Origin: Paenibacillus faecis
Lineage (GTDB): Bacteria > Bacillota > Bacilli > Paenibacillales > Paenibacillaceae
Assembly: GCF_008084145.1 (NCBI RefSeq)
Contig: NZ_VSDO01000006.1
Span: forward strand, 530,489 to 594,488
Length of the DNA: 64,000 nucleotides
Direction of reading: 5' to 3'
The first letter of the stretch is position 1. Each line of letters starts with the position of its first letter. The translations under genes were made by a program, and so were the position numbers. Shown piece after piece: positions 1 through 8,230 of this stretch. The notes under the pieces were generated by a model. That model ran no database searches. It was not told where the DNA came from and saw only the letters and a list, made by a program, of their open reading frames with translations.

Positions 1-26
1 TTTTGGAGTTGGAAGCTTGGAAGCAC

Positions 27-57
27 AAAACCGGCATAGTCATATGCCGGTTTTTTT
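27..57. terminator. Bidirectional hairpin terminator after the GH43 gene
   Basis: A 20-base palindrome at 31-50 (arms CCGGCATA/TATGCCGG) is flanked by AAAA on the left and seven T on the right. It lies 20 bases past the GH43 stop, so it can end that minus-strand operon and also any plus-strand transcript entering from the left. Confidence 0.8.
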
Positions 58-70
58 AAGGAAATTGTAT

Positions 71-1039
71 TCATTCCCCCGAGGGCAACGGCTGGGGCGT
101 CTCCGTCGCCAGCGGAACGCCAAAATCGGGCTCCCCGTTTTCTTTCCAGCCGATTTTTTGGATCCGCGTACTGCGCGGGCTGCCCGCCGAACGATCCCGT
201 TCCGCCTCCGAATAGGAATAGGCATGGTAAACCAGCCAATCTTCCGAACCATCCGGCGAGACGGTAAAACTGTTGTGACCGGGTGCGTAAACCCGCGCCT
301 CCGGGTTCTTGGCGAAGACCGGGCCGTTATGCTTGATCCAGGCCCGGGGATCCATAAGATCCTCGGACTCCGGAATCATCGCCATACCCAGACAGTAATC
401 GTCGGACCAGGTGGCGCTTGCCGAAAACACGAGATAGATCCGCCCGTTTCTCCGCAAAAACGACGGCCCTTCGTTAATGGCCATCCCGCCTTGCTTCTCC
501 CACGGTTCCGTCGGTGCCGTTATAAGCACGTTAGGTCCCGTTAAAGTCCAGGGATTGGCCATGCGGGCAGCATAAACGGCCGATCCGTAATCCGGAAAAT
601 GGCCATAGCCGGAATAAAAGAAATACAACTCGCCCCGATGCGGCAATACCGTTCCATCCAGGCCCGGATATTCCGTATTGACGGCTCCTTTAAACACCCA
701 CTCGTCGTTCAGAGGATCGTCGCCTATAAGCTGAAGCACGCATACTCTTCTGGTCTCGTCTCCCCCGCCGCCGTCGTTCGCCGTATAGTAGATATACCAA
801 TTGCCTTCGATACAATGTAATTCCGGCGCCCACAAGTGATGGGAATAAGGCCCCGGGGCCTCAGGCATCCAAATGGTTTTTGGAGCTGAGTTTCCCAATT
901 CCGTCATGGTGGTTCCATGCCAAAGCGCGATACGGTCCCCCAAGGTAACCGTCATATAATAAATACCGTCTTCCCGCTTAATAATCCATGGATCGGCCCC
1001 GTTCGGCAAAATCGGGTTCCTGAATGAATTTCGGCTCAT
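71..1039 (-). CDS. Glycoside hydrolase family 43 protein (beta-xylosidase/arabinosidase type)
   Basis: The 322-residue protein resembles GH43 five-bladed beta-propeller enzymes. The expected acidic triad is visible: D16 in NGADPW (general base), D128 in GLDGT (pKa modulator) and E190 in INEGPS (general acid), plus WAPELH near residue 70 and H255 in APGHNS. There is no signal peptide, so it probably acts in the cytoplasm on imported oligosaccharides or arylglycosides. It starts at ATG 1039, 36 bases after the GH2 gene, and shares its operon. Family assignment is firm. The substrate (arabinoside, xyloside or galactoside) cannot be read from sequence. Confidence 0.9.
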   Translation of the reverse strand: MSRNSFRNPILPNGADPWIIKREDGIYYMTVTLGDRIALWHGTTMTELGNSAPKTIWMPEAPGPYSHHLWAPELHCIEGNWYIYYTANDGGGGDETRRVCVLQLIGDDPLNDEWVFKGAVNTEYPGLDGTVLPHRGELYFFYSGYGHFPDYGSAVYAARMANPWTLTGPNVLITAPTEPWEKQGGMAINEGPSFLRRNGRIYLVFSASATWSDDYCLGMAMIPESEDLMDPRAWIKHNGPVFAKNPEARVYAPGHNSFTVSPDGSEDWLVYHAYSYSEAERDRSAGSPRSTRIQKIGWKENGEPDFGVPLATETPQPLPSGE

Positions 1040-1075
1040 GTCCAGCCTCCTTTTTCCCCCATGCGATGAACCTTC

Positions 1076-3829
1076 CTACCCGTTGTACCGGATCAGCAGA
1101 TCGAGCGGATAACGTCCGGCATTGCGCCCGTATAAGGCCAGGCCGCCCTCCTCCGCCTCCAGTTCCAAGCGGAAAGTACGGCTGCGGTTCAGTTTGGCCG
1201 TCATTTGTACGGGTACGCTCAGTCTGCACAGATAACCGTACGATCCGGCTTCATCCAGTTTGTTCGCGACCGGCTGATAATGCCAGGACAATACGCCGCG
1301 GCTGTCCGCCGGATCGTCCGGCAGAACGAAGGAGCCGATCTTTTCGCCGTCGATCAGCACGTTTAGGCGGGAAGGATGCTTTTCCTCGTCGGTCATGTAA
1401 TAGGTGTTGGGGTTATATTCCACCTTTGCGTCGGCGCCATGCATCGCGCCGATCCCCATGTCGGTGTCTATCGAGCCTTCGATATTCCGGGCCAACACCC
1501 GCTTCGCGCCGGCTTCGAACAAAATTTCGATATCGTAAATGGCGTTCTGCTCCGCTATACCGGGCAATGCGACGTCATAAATAAAACGGCCCTTCCCCGC
1601 ACCGCTTACTTTCACGCCTTGAATCGAGGTCCAGTGATGCTCGAACGTCTGCTCCGCGAAAGAGCTTACCGGAATTTGCACCCCTCCGCCTTCCGCCGCG
1701 TATCCGCCGGCCTCGCCGCTTCTTACATCGAACGTGATAAAGTTCCGCGTAATCGTCTGTCCCGCCGTGTCCATCAGGGACACCGCAAGCACGGCTACCG
1801 CATCCCGGTCCGGCATGGTCAGAGACAACGCGGAAAGCGGCGCAACGCCGTACCCCTCCCAATCAACCTTTAAAAGGCCGCTGTCGACCACGGTGCGAAC
1901 ACCCAAATCATCATGCCACAGCTCCCACTTCAATGTCAGCCTTTGTCCATGATGCCGGTCGCTGAAGCTCGAACGCAGCATGGGAACAACGGCCTGTTCA
2001 CCTGCGGAAATCGTTCGGCACGGAGGCGCGTCAAGCACGATGAAATCCGGAGAATGCAGATCGGCCAACGTCATGCCGGGTACAAAGGCGTCGTAGCCAA
2101 ATTCTTTTCCCGTTCCGTCCAAACGATAATATCCGTTGAATTCATTGATTACGTCGCGGAACTCGGTGAACACGAACCCGCACAGCTTGTCGTGCTTGCG
2201 GAACTCATTCATCATGTAGCGGTAATGCCAGGCCAGGTCGCTGTCGCCCGCACCGCCTTCGATGCCCCATACATTGCCGCACTCGCTGTTCATCAGCGGA
2301 GCATCGGATTGGACGTTTCCGCCGATGCAATTGAAGGGCGAGCCCGGATAGGTTTTGCTGACGACGTCGTCCAAATGGGCGCGGACCTGTTCATAACCGT
2401 TGATATAGAAATGCCATGTATTGATATCGGTCTCGACATGGTCATAATTGCAAGGCGAATTATCCTCGACGATCCGGGTCGGATCGAGCCGCTTGGCCCA
2501 GCGGTATTTTTCGCGCACCCATTCCTGGGTTTCCGGCAAATAGCTGCTCTGCCGTCCGATATCTCCGGTCACCCCCGCCTCTTTGGGATCTGTCTTGAGC
2601 CCCCATGTCTCATTGAACATCACCCAGGAGAAAATCGACGGATGATTGTAATCCCGCTCGATCACCTCAAGCGCCTCTTGCTCGTAAGCTTGGCGCGCCT
2701 TTTCGTCCGGGTTCCCCCAGAAACAAGGCATATCCTCCATCACGAGAATCCCCAGCTTATCGGCCCAGTACAGCTTGCGCGGCTCTTCCGGCTTGATGTG
2801 AATCCGTACGAAGTTGAGTCCCAGCCGCTTCATCAGGTAAATTTCATCATGCATTTCCTCATCGGACGGATAGGTAAAGTAACCGGTCTTGTGATACGAC
2901 TGATCCAGTGTTCCGTTCAAATAAACCGGCTTGCCGTTCAGCGTAATCCAGCGGTAACCGCGGTCGCCGAAAGCGGCCGTCCCGACTTCACGGATGCCGA
3001 AATAAGTGGCGACTTGATCCAGGCCAAAGGAACCGCCAAGCTTTAGAACCCCCTCATACAAATGCGGGGTATCCGGACTCCATAGTTGAGGATCGTTCAC
3101 GATAAAGCAGGTGTTCAGTTGATTCTCGCCGGCCGAAAGTTCAGCCGTTAAGGTATGCCGAACCGTATGATCCGCGAAATCCATAGTAAACTCGGCTGTT
3201 CCGGCTTGGTCCGCCATGATCGTTGCGGCCACCTCGATCCGCCCATCCATATAGGTCCTGAACTTGGCGTCCTTGATATACGTCTGCGGGCGGGCTTCCA
3301 GCCAAACCGGCTGCCAGATGCCGCGAATTTCACCGTACCCCTGCTTTCCGCGCGCCTGGTAGCTATGATCCTGATCTTCCGCCCTCACCAGGATCGTATT
3401 GCTCCCGTCCATTTGCCAGACCCCGGTTACCTCAAACTCAAACGAACCATAGCCGCCTTGATGGGAGCCGACATGGCAGCCGTTAATCCAGACATCGCAT
3501 ACATAATCCACCGCTCCAAAGCGTAAAAACAGGCGTGACCCGCTGACGGTGGGACTCCAGGTTACCACGCGTCGGTACCACCCGATTCCTTTGACATCCT
3601 TACCGATTCCGGACAAGGGACTGGCCCAGGAAAAGGGCACCTGAATCTCCGCGTCAAAAGGAACTGCCTGGTCCGTGCTCCAGTGATTCTGGGCGCCCTC
3701 ATCGTCCGGGTCAAAACGAAACGACCAGGGACCGTTCAAATTCAGCCAATGCTGCCGCTGCCAATGCGGATGAGGAAACTCCGGGCGAGGAATGTACAAG
3801 TTCTCGGCGTTCAATAAAGAGGTACTCAT
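1076..3829 (-). CDS. Glycoside hydrolase family 2 protein (beta-galactosidase/beta-glucuronidase type)
   Basis: A 917-residue GH2 enzyme. The N-terminal sugar-binding jelly roll covers about residues 20-180, an immunoglobulin-like domain about 185-285, and the TIM barrel about 290-620. The acid/base glutamate is E407 in FNETWG and the nucleophile is E516 in MNSECGN. About 290 extra C-terminal residues look like further beta-sandwich modules. No signal peptide, so it is probably cytoplasmic. It is first in an operon with the GH43 gene and divergent from an ArsR-type regulator. The ribosome binding site before ATG 3829 (AAAGG) is weak and distant. The natural substrate is not predictable. Confidence 0.9.
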   Translation of the reverse strand: MSTSLLNAENLYIPRPEFPHPHWQRQHWLNLNGPWSFRFDPDDEGAQNHWSTDQAVPFDAEIQVPFSWASPLSGIGKDVKGIGWYRRVVTWSPTVSGSRLFLRFGAVDYVCDVWINGCHVGSHQGGYGSFEFEVTGVWQMDGSNTILVRAEDQDHSYQARGKQGYGEIRGIWQPVWLEARPQTYIKDAKFRTYMDGRIEVAATIMADQAGTAEFTMDFADHTVRHTLTAELSAGENQLNTCFIVNDPQLWSPDTPHLYEGVLKLGGSFGLDQVATYFGIREVGTAAFGDRGYRWITLNGKPVYLNGTLDQSYHKTGYFTYPSDEEMHDEIYLMKRLGLNFVRIHIKPEEPRKLYWADKLGILVMEDMPCFWGNPDEKARQAYEQEALEVIERDYNHPSIFSWVMFNETWGLKTDPKEAGVTGDIGRQSSYLPETQEWVREKYRWAKRLDPTRIVEDNSPCNYDHVETDINTWHFYINGYEQVRAHLDDVVSKTYPGSPFNCIGGNVQSDAPLMNSECGNVWGIEGGAGDSDLAWHYRYMMNEFRKHDKLCGFVFTEFRDVINEFNGYYRLDGTGKEFGYDAFVPGMTLADLHSPDFIVLDAPPCRTISAGEQAVVPMLRSSFSDRHHGQRLTLKWELWHDDLGVRTVVDSGLLKVDWEGYGVAPLSALSLTMPDRDAVAVLAVSLMDTAGQTITRNFITFDVRSGEAGGYAAEGGGVQIPVSSFAEQTFEHHWTSIQGVKVSGAGKGRFIYDVALPGIAEQNAIYDIEILFEAGAKRVLARNIEGSIDTDMGIGAMHGADAKVEYNPNTYYMTDEEKHPSRLNVLIDGEKIGSFVLPDDPADSRGVLSWHYQPVANKLDEAGSYGYLCRLSVPVQMTAKLNRSRTFRLELEAEEGGLALYGRNAGRYPLDLLIRYNG

Positions 3830-3866
3830 GAGTATGCACGACCTTTCGCAAGAGGTTTATGCGCCC

Positions 3867-3937
3867 ATTTTAGCACCAGTATATGATTTTTACAATGTTT
3901 ATTATAGTTTTACAATACACCTGCTTCAGTGTACAAT
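3867..3937. promoter_or_regulatory. Divergent promoters with three direct repeats, GH2 operon / arsR
   Basis: For the regulator, TTTACA (3909-3914), a 17-base spacer and TACAAT (3932-3937) form a sigma-A promoter. For the GH2 operon on the minus strand, TTGTAA (3890-3895), a 17-base spacer and TAAAAT (3867-3872) form another. TACAAT recurs at 3891, 3911 and 3932, about two helical turns apart, so a regulator bound there would overlap the -35 boxes of both. Assigning the repeats to the ArsR-type protein is inference. Confidence 0.6.
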
Positions 3938-3977
3938 TAGCTCAATTCAATCTTTGTATAAGAAGAGGAACTTTGAG

Positions 3978-4913
3978 ATGAATGAACCTTTGCAAGAAAT
4001 GATCCGCTACCCGGCTTCCCGAATTCTTGACGTGGCCAAGGCGTTGTCCGGAGATCTTCGCGTCCGCATTCTGGAAGCGCTTGGGGAGAAGCCTATGAGC
4101 GTCAGCCAGCTGGCCGAAGCTCTGGGCGTGGCACAGCCGACGATTTCCATCAATGTGCAGACCCTCGAGCAAGCCGAACTGATCGTCTCCACCCAGGGAG
4201 CCAACCGGGAAAAAATATGCTCCGTCACCTGCCGTTCCATCCAATTGGAGCTTCCGTCCAAGCCTGGCGACGGCCTCCATCCCGTCGAGAGCATTCATAT
4301 GCCGATCGGGATGTACTCGCATTGCTCCGTGAAGCCCTCCTGCGGCATGGCCGGCAAAGACGGAACCTTGATCGGCTCGCAGGACGATCCCCGGGTATTC
4401 TATATGCCCGAACGAATCGACGCTTCGCTGCTATGGTTTGCCGAGGCCGGTTATATCGAATACTATTTCGCCAATCCGCTGCCTCCCGGCGTCGAACTCG
4501 ATGAATTGCGCATTCGCGCCGAGCTGTGTTCCGAGGCTCCTTCCTTCCGATCGGATTGGGCTTCGGATATCACGGTCACGGTAAACGGGCTGGACGCCGG
4601 CACCTGGACTTGTCCGTCCGATTTCGGGGACCGGAAAGGCAAGCTGACCCCCGAACGCTGGAAAAGCGGAACCGAATACGGCATGCTGACGGAATGGCGC
4701 ATCGGTCATCAGGGGAGTTTCGTGAACGGAGTCCCTGCCGGCGGGACCTCGATCGAAATGCTTCAGCTGGCGTATAATCAACCTATTTCCGTCCGGTTTG
4801 AAGTTAAAGAGGATGCGGTCAACAAACGGGGACTTAATTTGTTCGGTTCCCATTTTGGGGATCACCCGCAGGATATCGTTCTGGAGTTCATACGGCGTGG
4901 CGGGGATTCGTAA
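3978..4913 (+). CDS. ArsR-type winged-helix transcriptional regulator with a large C-terminal domain
   Basis: Residues 12-80 form an ArsR winged helix (LRVRILEALGEKPMSVSQLA, then a recognition helix around AQPTISINVQTLEQA). About 220 further residues follow, beta-rich and without a familiar signature; this long form is seen on regulators beside glycosidase operons in Paenibacillus relatives and may sense a sugar. The start is ATG 3978 behind AGAGGAA; the frame is open back to 3792 but that would overlap the divergent GH2 gene and its promoter. No metal-binding Cys cluster of classic ArsR proteins is seen in the DNA-binding part. Probable local regulator of the GH2-GH43 operon (inference). Confidence 0.8.
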   Translation: MNEPLQEMIRYPASRILDVAKALSGDLRVRILEALGEKPMSVSQLAEALGVAQPTISINVQTLEQAELIVSTQGANREKICSVTCRSIQLELPSKPGDGLHPVESIHMPIGMYSHCSVKPSCGMAGKDGTLIGSQDDPRVFYMPERIDASLLWFAEAGYIEYYFANPLPPGVELDELRIRAELCSEAPSFRSDWASDITVTVNGLDAGTWTCPSDFGDRKGKLTPERWKSGTEYGMLTEWRIGHQGSFVNGVPAGGTSIEMLQLAYNQPISVRFEVKEDAVNKRGLNLFGSHFGDHPQDIVLEFIRRGGDS

Positions 4914-4935
4914 ATTCCGGAGGAGTCTTATTATT

Positions 4936-5064
4936 GTGAAACGAATCAATACAAGCGTTATCGCCACAAGCGTTATCGCAGGCGGTGTGCCTTTGCGATT
5001 CGTACTGGTACGCTCCTTCATCCGTAAGTTTTTAAGAGGGGATAAATTAGGGATGGGCGAATAA
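4936..5064 (+). CDS. Possible 42-residue basic peptide
   Basis: GTG at 4936 follows a good GGAGGAG (4919-4925) that starts 6 bases past the arsR stop. The peptide is cationic and contains TSVIA twice, because the 14-mer ACAAGCGTTATCGC is duplicated there. No family recognised. It may be a chance frame behind a purine-rich tract, so confidence is low. Confidence 0.22.
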   Translation: MKRINTSVIATSVIAGGVPLRFVLVRSFIRKFLRGDKLGMGE

Positions 5065-5185
5065 GGGATAGACAAATAAGGGTCGTTTGCGGCGCGATTT
5101 TGTCGAATTTGGCTGTTTGGTGTGAAATAGAGGTCTTTGGGGCTGTTTGACCTCTTGTGCCCCATCCGGCAACCTTGATAACATA

Positions 5186-5373
5186 AAATTCCTGCATATC
5201 TGCATGTTTTTTTCTTGTTCTGACCCCAAATTTCAAAATACCTGCAAATCTGCAGGAATTTCCGACGAAACTGGCTCGTTTTTCTAAAACCGTTAGAAAT
5301 ACCTGCAGATTTGCATCTTTTTTCGAAATCCATCGGGGATTAGCTTAAAATACCTGCAGATTTGCATCTTTTT
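5186..5373. repeat. Four-palindrome array, CCTGCA type
   Basis: Four 26-bp units lie at 5186-5211, 5236-5261, 5297-5322 and 5348-5373. Each has an 11-base arm AAATWCCTGCA, a 4-base centre and an arm starting TGCA. Units 3 and 4 are identical; unit 2 is nearly perfect (10 of 11 pairs), units 1, 3 and 4 pair 8 of 11. Start-to-start distances are 50, 61 and 51 bp and the intervening sequences differ. The array sits in the 790-bp gap between the arsR and EamA genes. Minus-strand reading frames that run through it only translate the repeat and are not credible genes. From 5374 to 5640 I see GC-rich imperfect hairpins but nothing I can name. Confidence 0.75.
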
Positions 5374-5702
5374 GGAATAGGAAGGGTCCGATGTCTGAAG
5401 AGACATTAGTATGCCCGTTGAGCCGAATCGGGCCAAAATAACAGCCCAAAAGGCCGTTATTCGGTGGGCGGCAAGAAAGGCTGCGGGTACCAGCCCTCGT
5501 TCGCCACGCACCGCCGCTAACATCGGCGAATAAGTCTTATTAAGGCCGGCAAGGTTAGCGCCCATGTCAGGTTTGAAGCACGCCGGTGCTCATTTCTCAA
5601 ATAAAGCAAGAATTCCCATTTTATAATAATCATTCATTTTCATCATATTAAAAAATAGTGTATCATTCGGGTTGACCCTTTTTGAACAAGGAGAGACCTC
5701 TT

Positions 5703-6593
5703 ATGTCGGAAACCGCACTAACGCGCAAGCAAACTCTATTTTATTTATCCTTCCTCATTCTGATGTGGGGGATCAACTGGCCTTTATCCAAATATGCCCT
5801 GGAATTCACGCCGCCGCTATTGTTCGCGGGCCTTCGGACGCTGATCGGCGGGGCTCTGCTTATCGTCGTCGCGCTGCCGCGCTGGAGGAAGCTTAGGCTG
5901 CGGGAGACCTGGCCTTACTATTTGTTCTCGGCCTTCTTGAGCATCGTCTTCTACTACGGCTTCCAGACCGTCGGCCTTCAATACATGCCCGCCGGCCTAT
6001 TCTCGGCCATCGTGTTCCTGCAGCCGGTGCTGCTCGGCTTATTTGCCTGGATGTGGCTCGGAGAGCGGATGTACGCCCGGAAAATGATCGGCCTGCTGCT
6101 CGGCTTTGCCGGGGTGGCCGTCATGAGCGTAGGCGGCTTGGAAGGCGGGATCTCCCTGATCGGCATCCTGCTTGCCTTGGCTTCCGCGCTCAGTTGGGCG
6201 CTCGGAACCGTCTATATCAAGCGGCAGGCGGCCAAGGTCGATTCGTTGTGGATGACCGCCATGCAGATCCTGATCGGCGGCACGGTCATGACGGCGTACG
6301 GCTCGGCCGTCGAAGACTGGTCGAAGATTCGGTGGACCGGAGCGTTTATTTACGACACGCTGTTTATCTCGATCTTCGTTATCGCGCTCGGCTGGCTCGT
6401 CTACTTCAAGCTGATCGGCTCGGGCGAGGCAACGAAGGTCGGCTCGTTCACGTTCCTGATCCCGGTCGTCTCCATTATTTGCAGCGTCCTGTTCCTGAAC
6501 GAACGGCTGACGCTGAACCTGCTCGCGGGAATGGCGTTGATCGTCGCCAGCATCCTGCTCGTAAATATGCGGCAGAGGCGGCTGCCCGGTTAA
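5703..6593 (+). CDS. EamA-family (DMT superfamily) transporter
   Basis: A 296-residue, very hydrophobic protein with about ten membrane helices arranged as two EamA repeats (about 10-140 and 150-290), including the typical start LFYLSFLILMWGINWPLSK. Family members export or exchange metabolites or amino acids; the substrate here is unknown. The start is ATG 5703, 9 bases after AAGGAG (5688-5693); an in-frame TTG at 5682 lies upstream of that site and is rejected. It stands alone and is followed by its own terminator. Confidence 0.88.
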   Translation: MSETALTRKQTLFYLSFLILMWGINWPLSKYALEFTPPLLFAGLRTLIGGALLIVVALPRWRKLRLRETWPYYLFSAFLSIVFYYGFQTVGLQYMPAGLFSAIVFLQPVLLGLFAWMWLGERMYARKMIGLLLGFAGVAVMSVGGLEGGISLIGILLALASALSWALGTVYIKRQAAKVDSLWMTAMQILIGGTVMTAYGSAVEDWSKIRWTGAFIYDTLFISIFVIALGWLVYFKLIGSGEATKVGSFTFLIPVVSIICSVLFLNERLTLNLLAGMALIVASILLVNMRQRRLPG

Positions 6594-6649
6594 GCTTAAG
6601 GCTAACTAACAGTCCACGCCCACGATATTGCCGCACCGAAAAAAGAAAG

Positions 6650-6693
6650 AAGGTACTATCTCTTCCAATTCGGAAGGAACAGTACCTTTTTTT
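6650..6693 (+). terminator. Rho-independent terminator of the EamA gene
   Basis: AAGGTACT (6650-6657) pairs with AGTACCTT (6681-6688), with an inner TTCC/GGAA pairing, and a run of T follows on the plus strand. It lies 57 bases past the stop, between convergent genes. Confidence 0.85.
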
Positions 6694-6712
6694 AAAAACC
6701 ACGGTCATCGCT

Positions 6713-7582
6713 CTATTCTCTCAGGAAAGCCCGCTCCGACACATACACAAACCGCTCTCCCCGCGCCATGACATGGACCTTTTGCTCGGGATAGCGCTCG
6801 TACAGGTAGTCCACAAAATATCCGGGTTTCTCCGAATTGGCCGCAAACACATCATAATGAAGCGGGATGACGGTCTCCGCGCCGATCCGTACCGCCAGCT
6901 CCGCCGCCTCCCTGTAGTTCATGTTCCCCACCAATCCGCTTTCCCTGCGGAAATAATCCCCGCCGTTAATCGGCAGCAAGGCTACGTCCGGACGGGCTTC
7001 GCTCAGCAGGTCGATCAATTCCGGAAAAATCACGGTATCTCCGGCATGATACAGCTTGACGCCATTCAGCTCTATGAGATAGCCCGTGTAGCGGTGTTTG
7101 CCCTCGGCATCGGTGTCCAACTGCTCATGAGCGGCCGGTACGGCCGTAACGGCCAACTTCCCGAAAAACTCCCTTCTCCGGTTCTCGGCTTCCCCGATCT
7201 TGTTCTCCGCAATCCCCATGCCGAGAAGAGGTTCTTTGCAGCAGGCCGGGGCCAGGATGAGCGCCTCCCTATTTTGGGCATGAAAAAGGGGTAACGTCCC
7301 TTCATCCATGTGATCCGCATGCTCATGGGTGATCAGGCACAGATCCGCCCCCGCGATATCCTCCGGCGTGATCGGTGCCGGATATGTGCGCACCGCCCCA
7401 TGCTGCTTCTCCAAAAAGTCCGAGACATACGGGTCGACATAGACGGTAATCCCGTCCCCTTTAATAATGACGCTTTCCTGGCCGATAAACCAAATGGCCA
7501 GCGTTCCGTACGGGACCTCCGTTTGCGCGACTTCGCGGATCAAAGCGGCACCCTTTTTGCTTTGTCGTATCATATCGGTCAC
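6713..7582 (-). CDS. Metallo-beta-lactamase-fold hydrolase (UlaG-like)
   Basis: A 289-residue protein with the metal-binding signature THEHADHMD near residue 85, a second histidine in VPAAHEQ (about 150), an aspartate in YHAGDTVIFPE (about 182), and a C-terminal IPLHYD histidine. These are the ligands of a dinuclear metal site. The spacing fits the UlaG/L-ascorbate-6-phosphate-lactonase-like branch rather than RNase Z or glyoxalase II. No ascorbate genes are nearby, so the real substrate is open. It is monocistronic, convergent with the EamA gene and divergent from DUF2500. Confidence 0.85.
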   Translation of the reverse strand: MTDMIRQSKKGAALIREVAQTEVPYGTLAIWFIGQESVIIKGDGITVYVDPYVSDFLEKQHGAVRTYPAPITPEDIAGADLCLITHEHADHMDEGTLPLFHAQNREALILAPACCKEPLLGMGIAENKIGEAENRRREFFGKLAVTAVPAAHEQLDTDAEGKHRYTGYLIELNGVKLYHAGDTVIFPELIDLLSEARPDVALLPINGGDYFRRESGLVGNMNYREAAELAVRIGAETVIPLHYDVFAANSEKPGYFVDYLYERYPEQKVHVMARGERFVYVSERAFLRE

Positions 7583-7731
7583 CTTCCTGAATTTATACTC
7601 TACTCGTATGTATTACCCGAAAAAACGAAATCTTTTGAAACTAATCGGTCTGTTCTCGCGTTAAAAAAGCAAGGCGTAAGTTCGGAATCCTGATCTGAAG
7701 TTGCGAGACCTATCAAAAAGGAGGTAAACAG

Positions 7732-8172
7732 ATGGATACCGGATTTGGATCTTCCCCTTTCGGAGGCGGCGGCTTCGGGCCCTCGGGCGGCTTTGACTTC
7801 ATGTTTACGCTCGTTCCCATCCTGATCGTCATCGGATTTGTCGTCGTGATCGCCCTCTTTGTCGCCAACGGCGCCCGCTACGTGAAAAACGCCCGCTCCC
7901 CGCGGGATTCCAGATACGTAAAAATCGTATCCAAACGGATGAAAGTCGGGCATACCCATCACTCCAACGATGACGATATGCATTCTTCCTCACACACTTA
8001 CTACTATATCACGCTGGAGTTTGAAAACGGAGAGCGCAAGGAATTTCTCGATGTAAAAAACCTGTACGGCCTGGTCGCCGAAGGCGATGTCGGTTACGCG
8101 GCCATCCAGGGGGATTGGATCGTCGCGTTTGAGCGGCAAATCCCGCAGGGGCAAAATCGTCCGCAGTTCTAA
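7732..8172 (+). CDS. DUF2500 domain membrane protein
   Basis: A 146-residue protein. A Gly/Phe-rich N-terminus (1-24) is followed by one membrane helix (about 27-48, FTLVPILIVIGFVVVIALFV), then a soluble beta-rich domain with YYYITLEFENGERKEFLDV, the DUF2500 hallmark. A His/Asp/Ser patch (THHSNDDDMHSSSH, about 82-95) precedes the core strands. AAAGGAGG lies before ATG 7732. The biochemical role of the family is unknown. Confidence 0.85.
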   Translation: MDTGFGSSPFGGGGFGPSGGFDFMFTLVPILIVIGFVVVIALFVANGARYVKNARSPRDSRYVKIVSKRMKVGHTHHSNDDDMHSSSHTYYYITLEFENGERKEFLDVKNLYGLVAEGDVGYAAIQGDWIVAFERQIPQGQNRPQF

Positions 8173-8192
8173 AGTTCTAAATACGCAAATAA

Positions 8193-8222
8193 AGCCGGCT
8201 CTCCGCATGGAGAACGCCGGCT
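8193..8222. terminator. Hairpin between convergent DUF2500 and SDR genes
   Basis: AGCCGGC (8193-8199) pairs with GCCGGCT (8216-8222), with inner CTCC-GCAT-GGAG. The minus-strand side runs into TTTATTTG, so it serves best as terminator of the SDR gene that ends at 8231; it probably also limits read-through from DUF2500. Confidence 0.65.
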
Positions 8223-8230
8223 CTGTGATT

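Noticed and set aside
1913..3046. 377-residue plus-strand reading frame opposite GH2
   Set aside because: Antisense shadow of a clear GH2 gene; no ribosome binding site or domain. The same holds for many long frames opposite thrS, ppc, glmS, glmM, the helicase and the tape measure gene.
3792..3977. N-terminal extension of the ArsR-type regulator
   Set aside because: It would overlap the divergent GH2 gene and both promoters; ATG 3978 has its own ribosome binding site and begins the known domain.
4431..5565. Minus-strand proteins rich in MQICRYF-like repeats
   Set aside because: They arise by translating the CCTGCA palindromes, overlap the ArsR gene on the other strand, and have no ribosome binding site.
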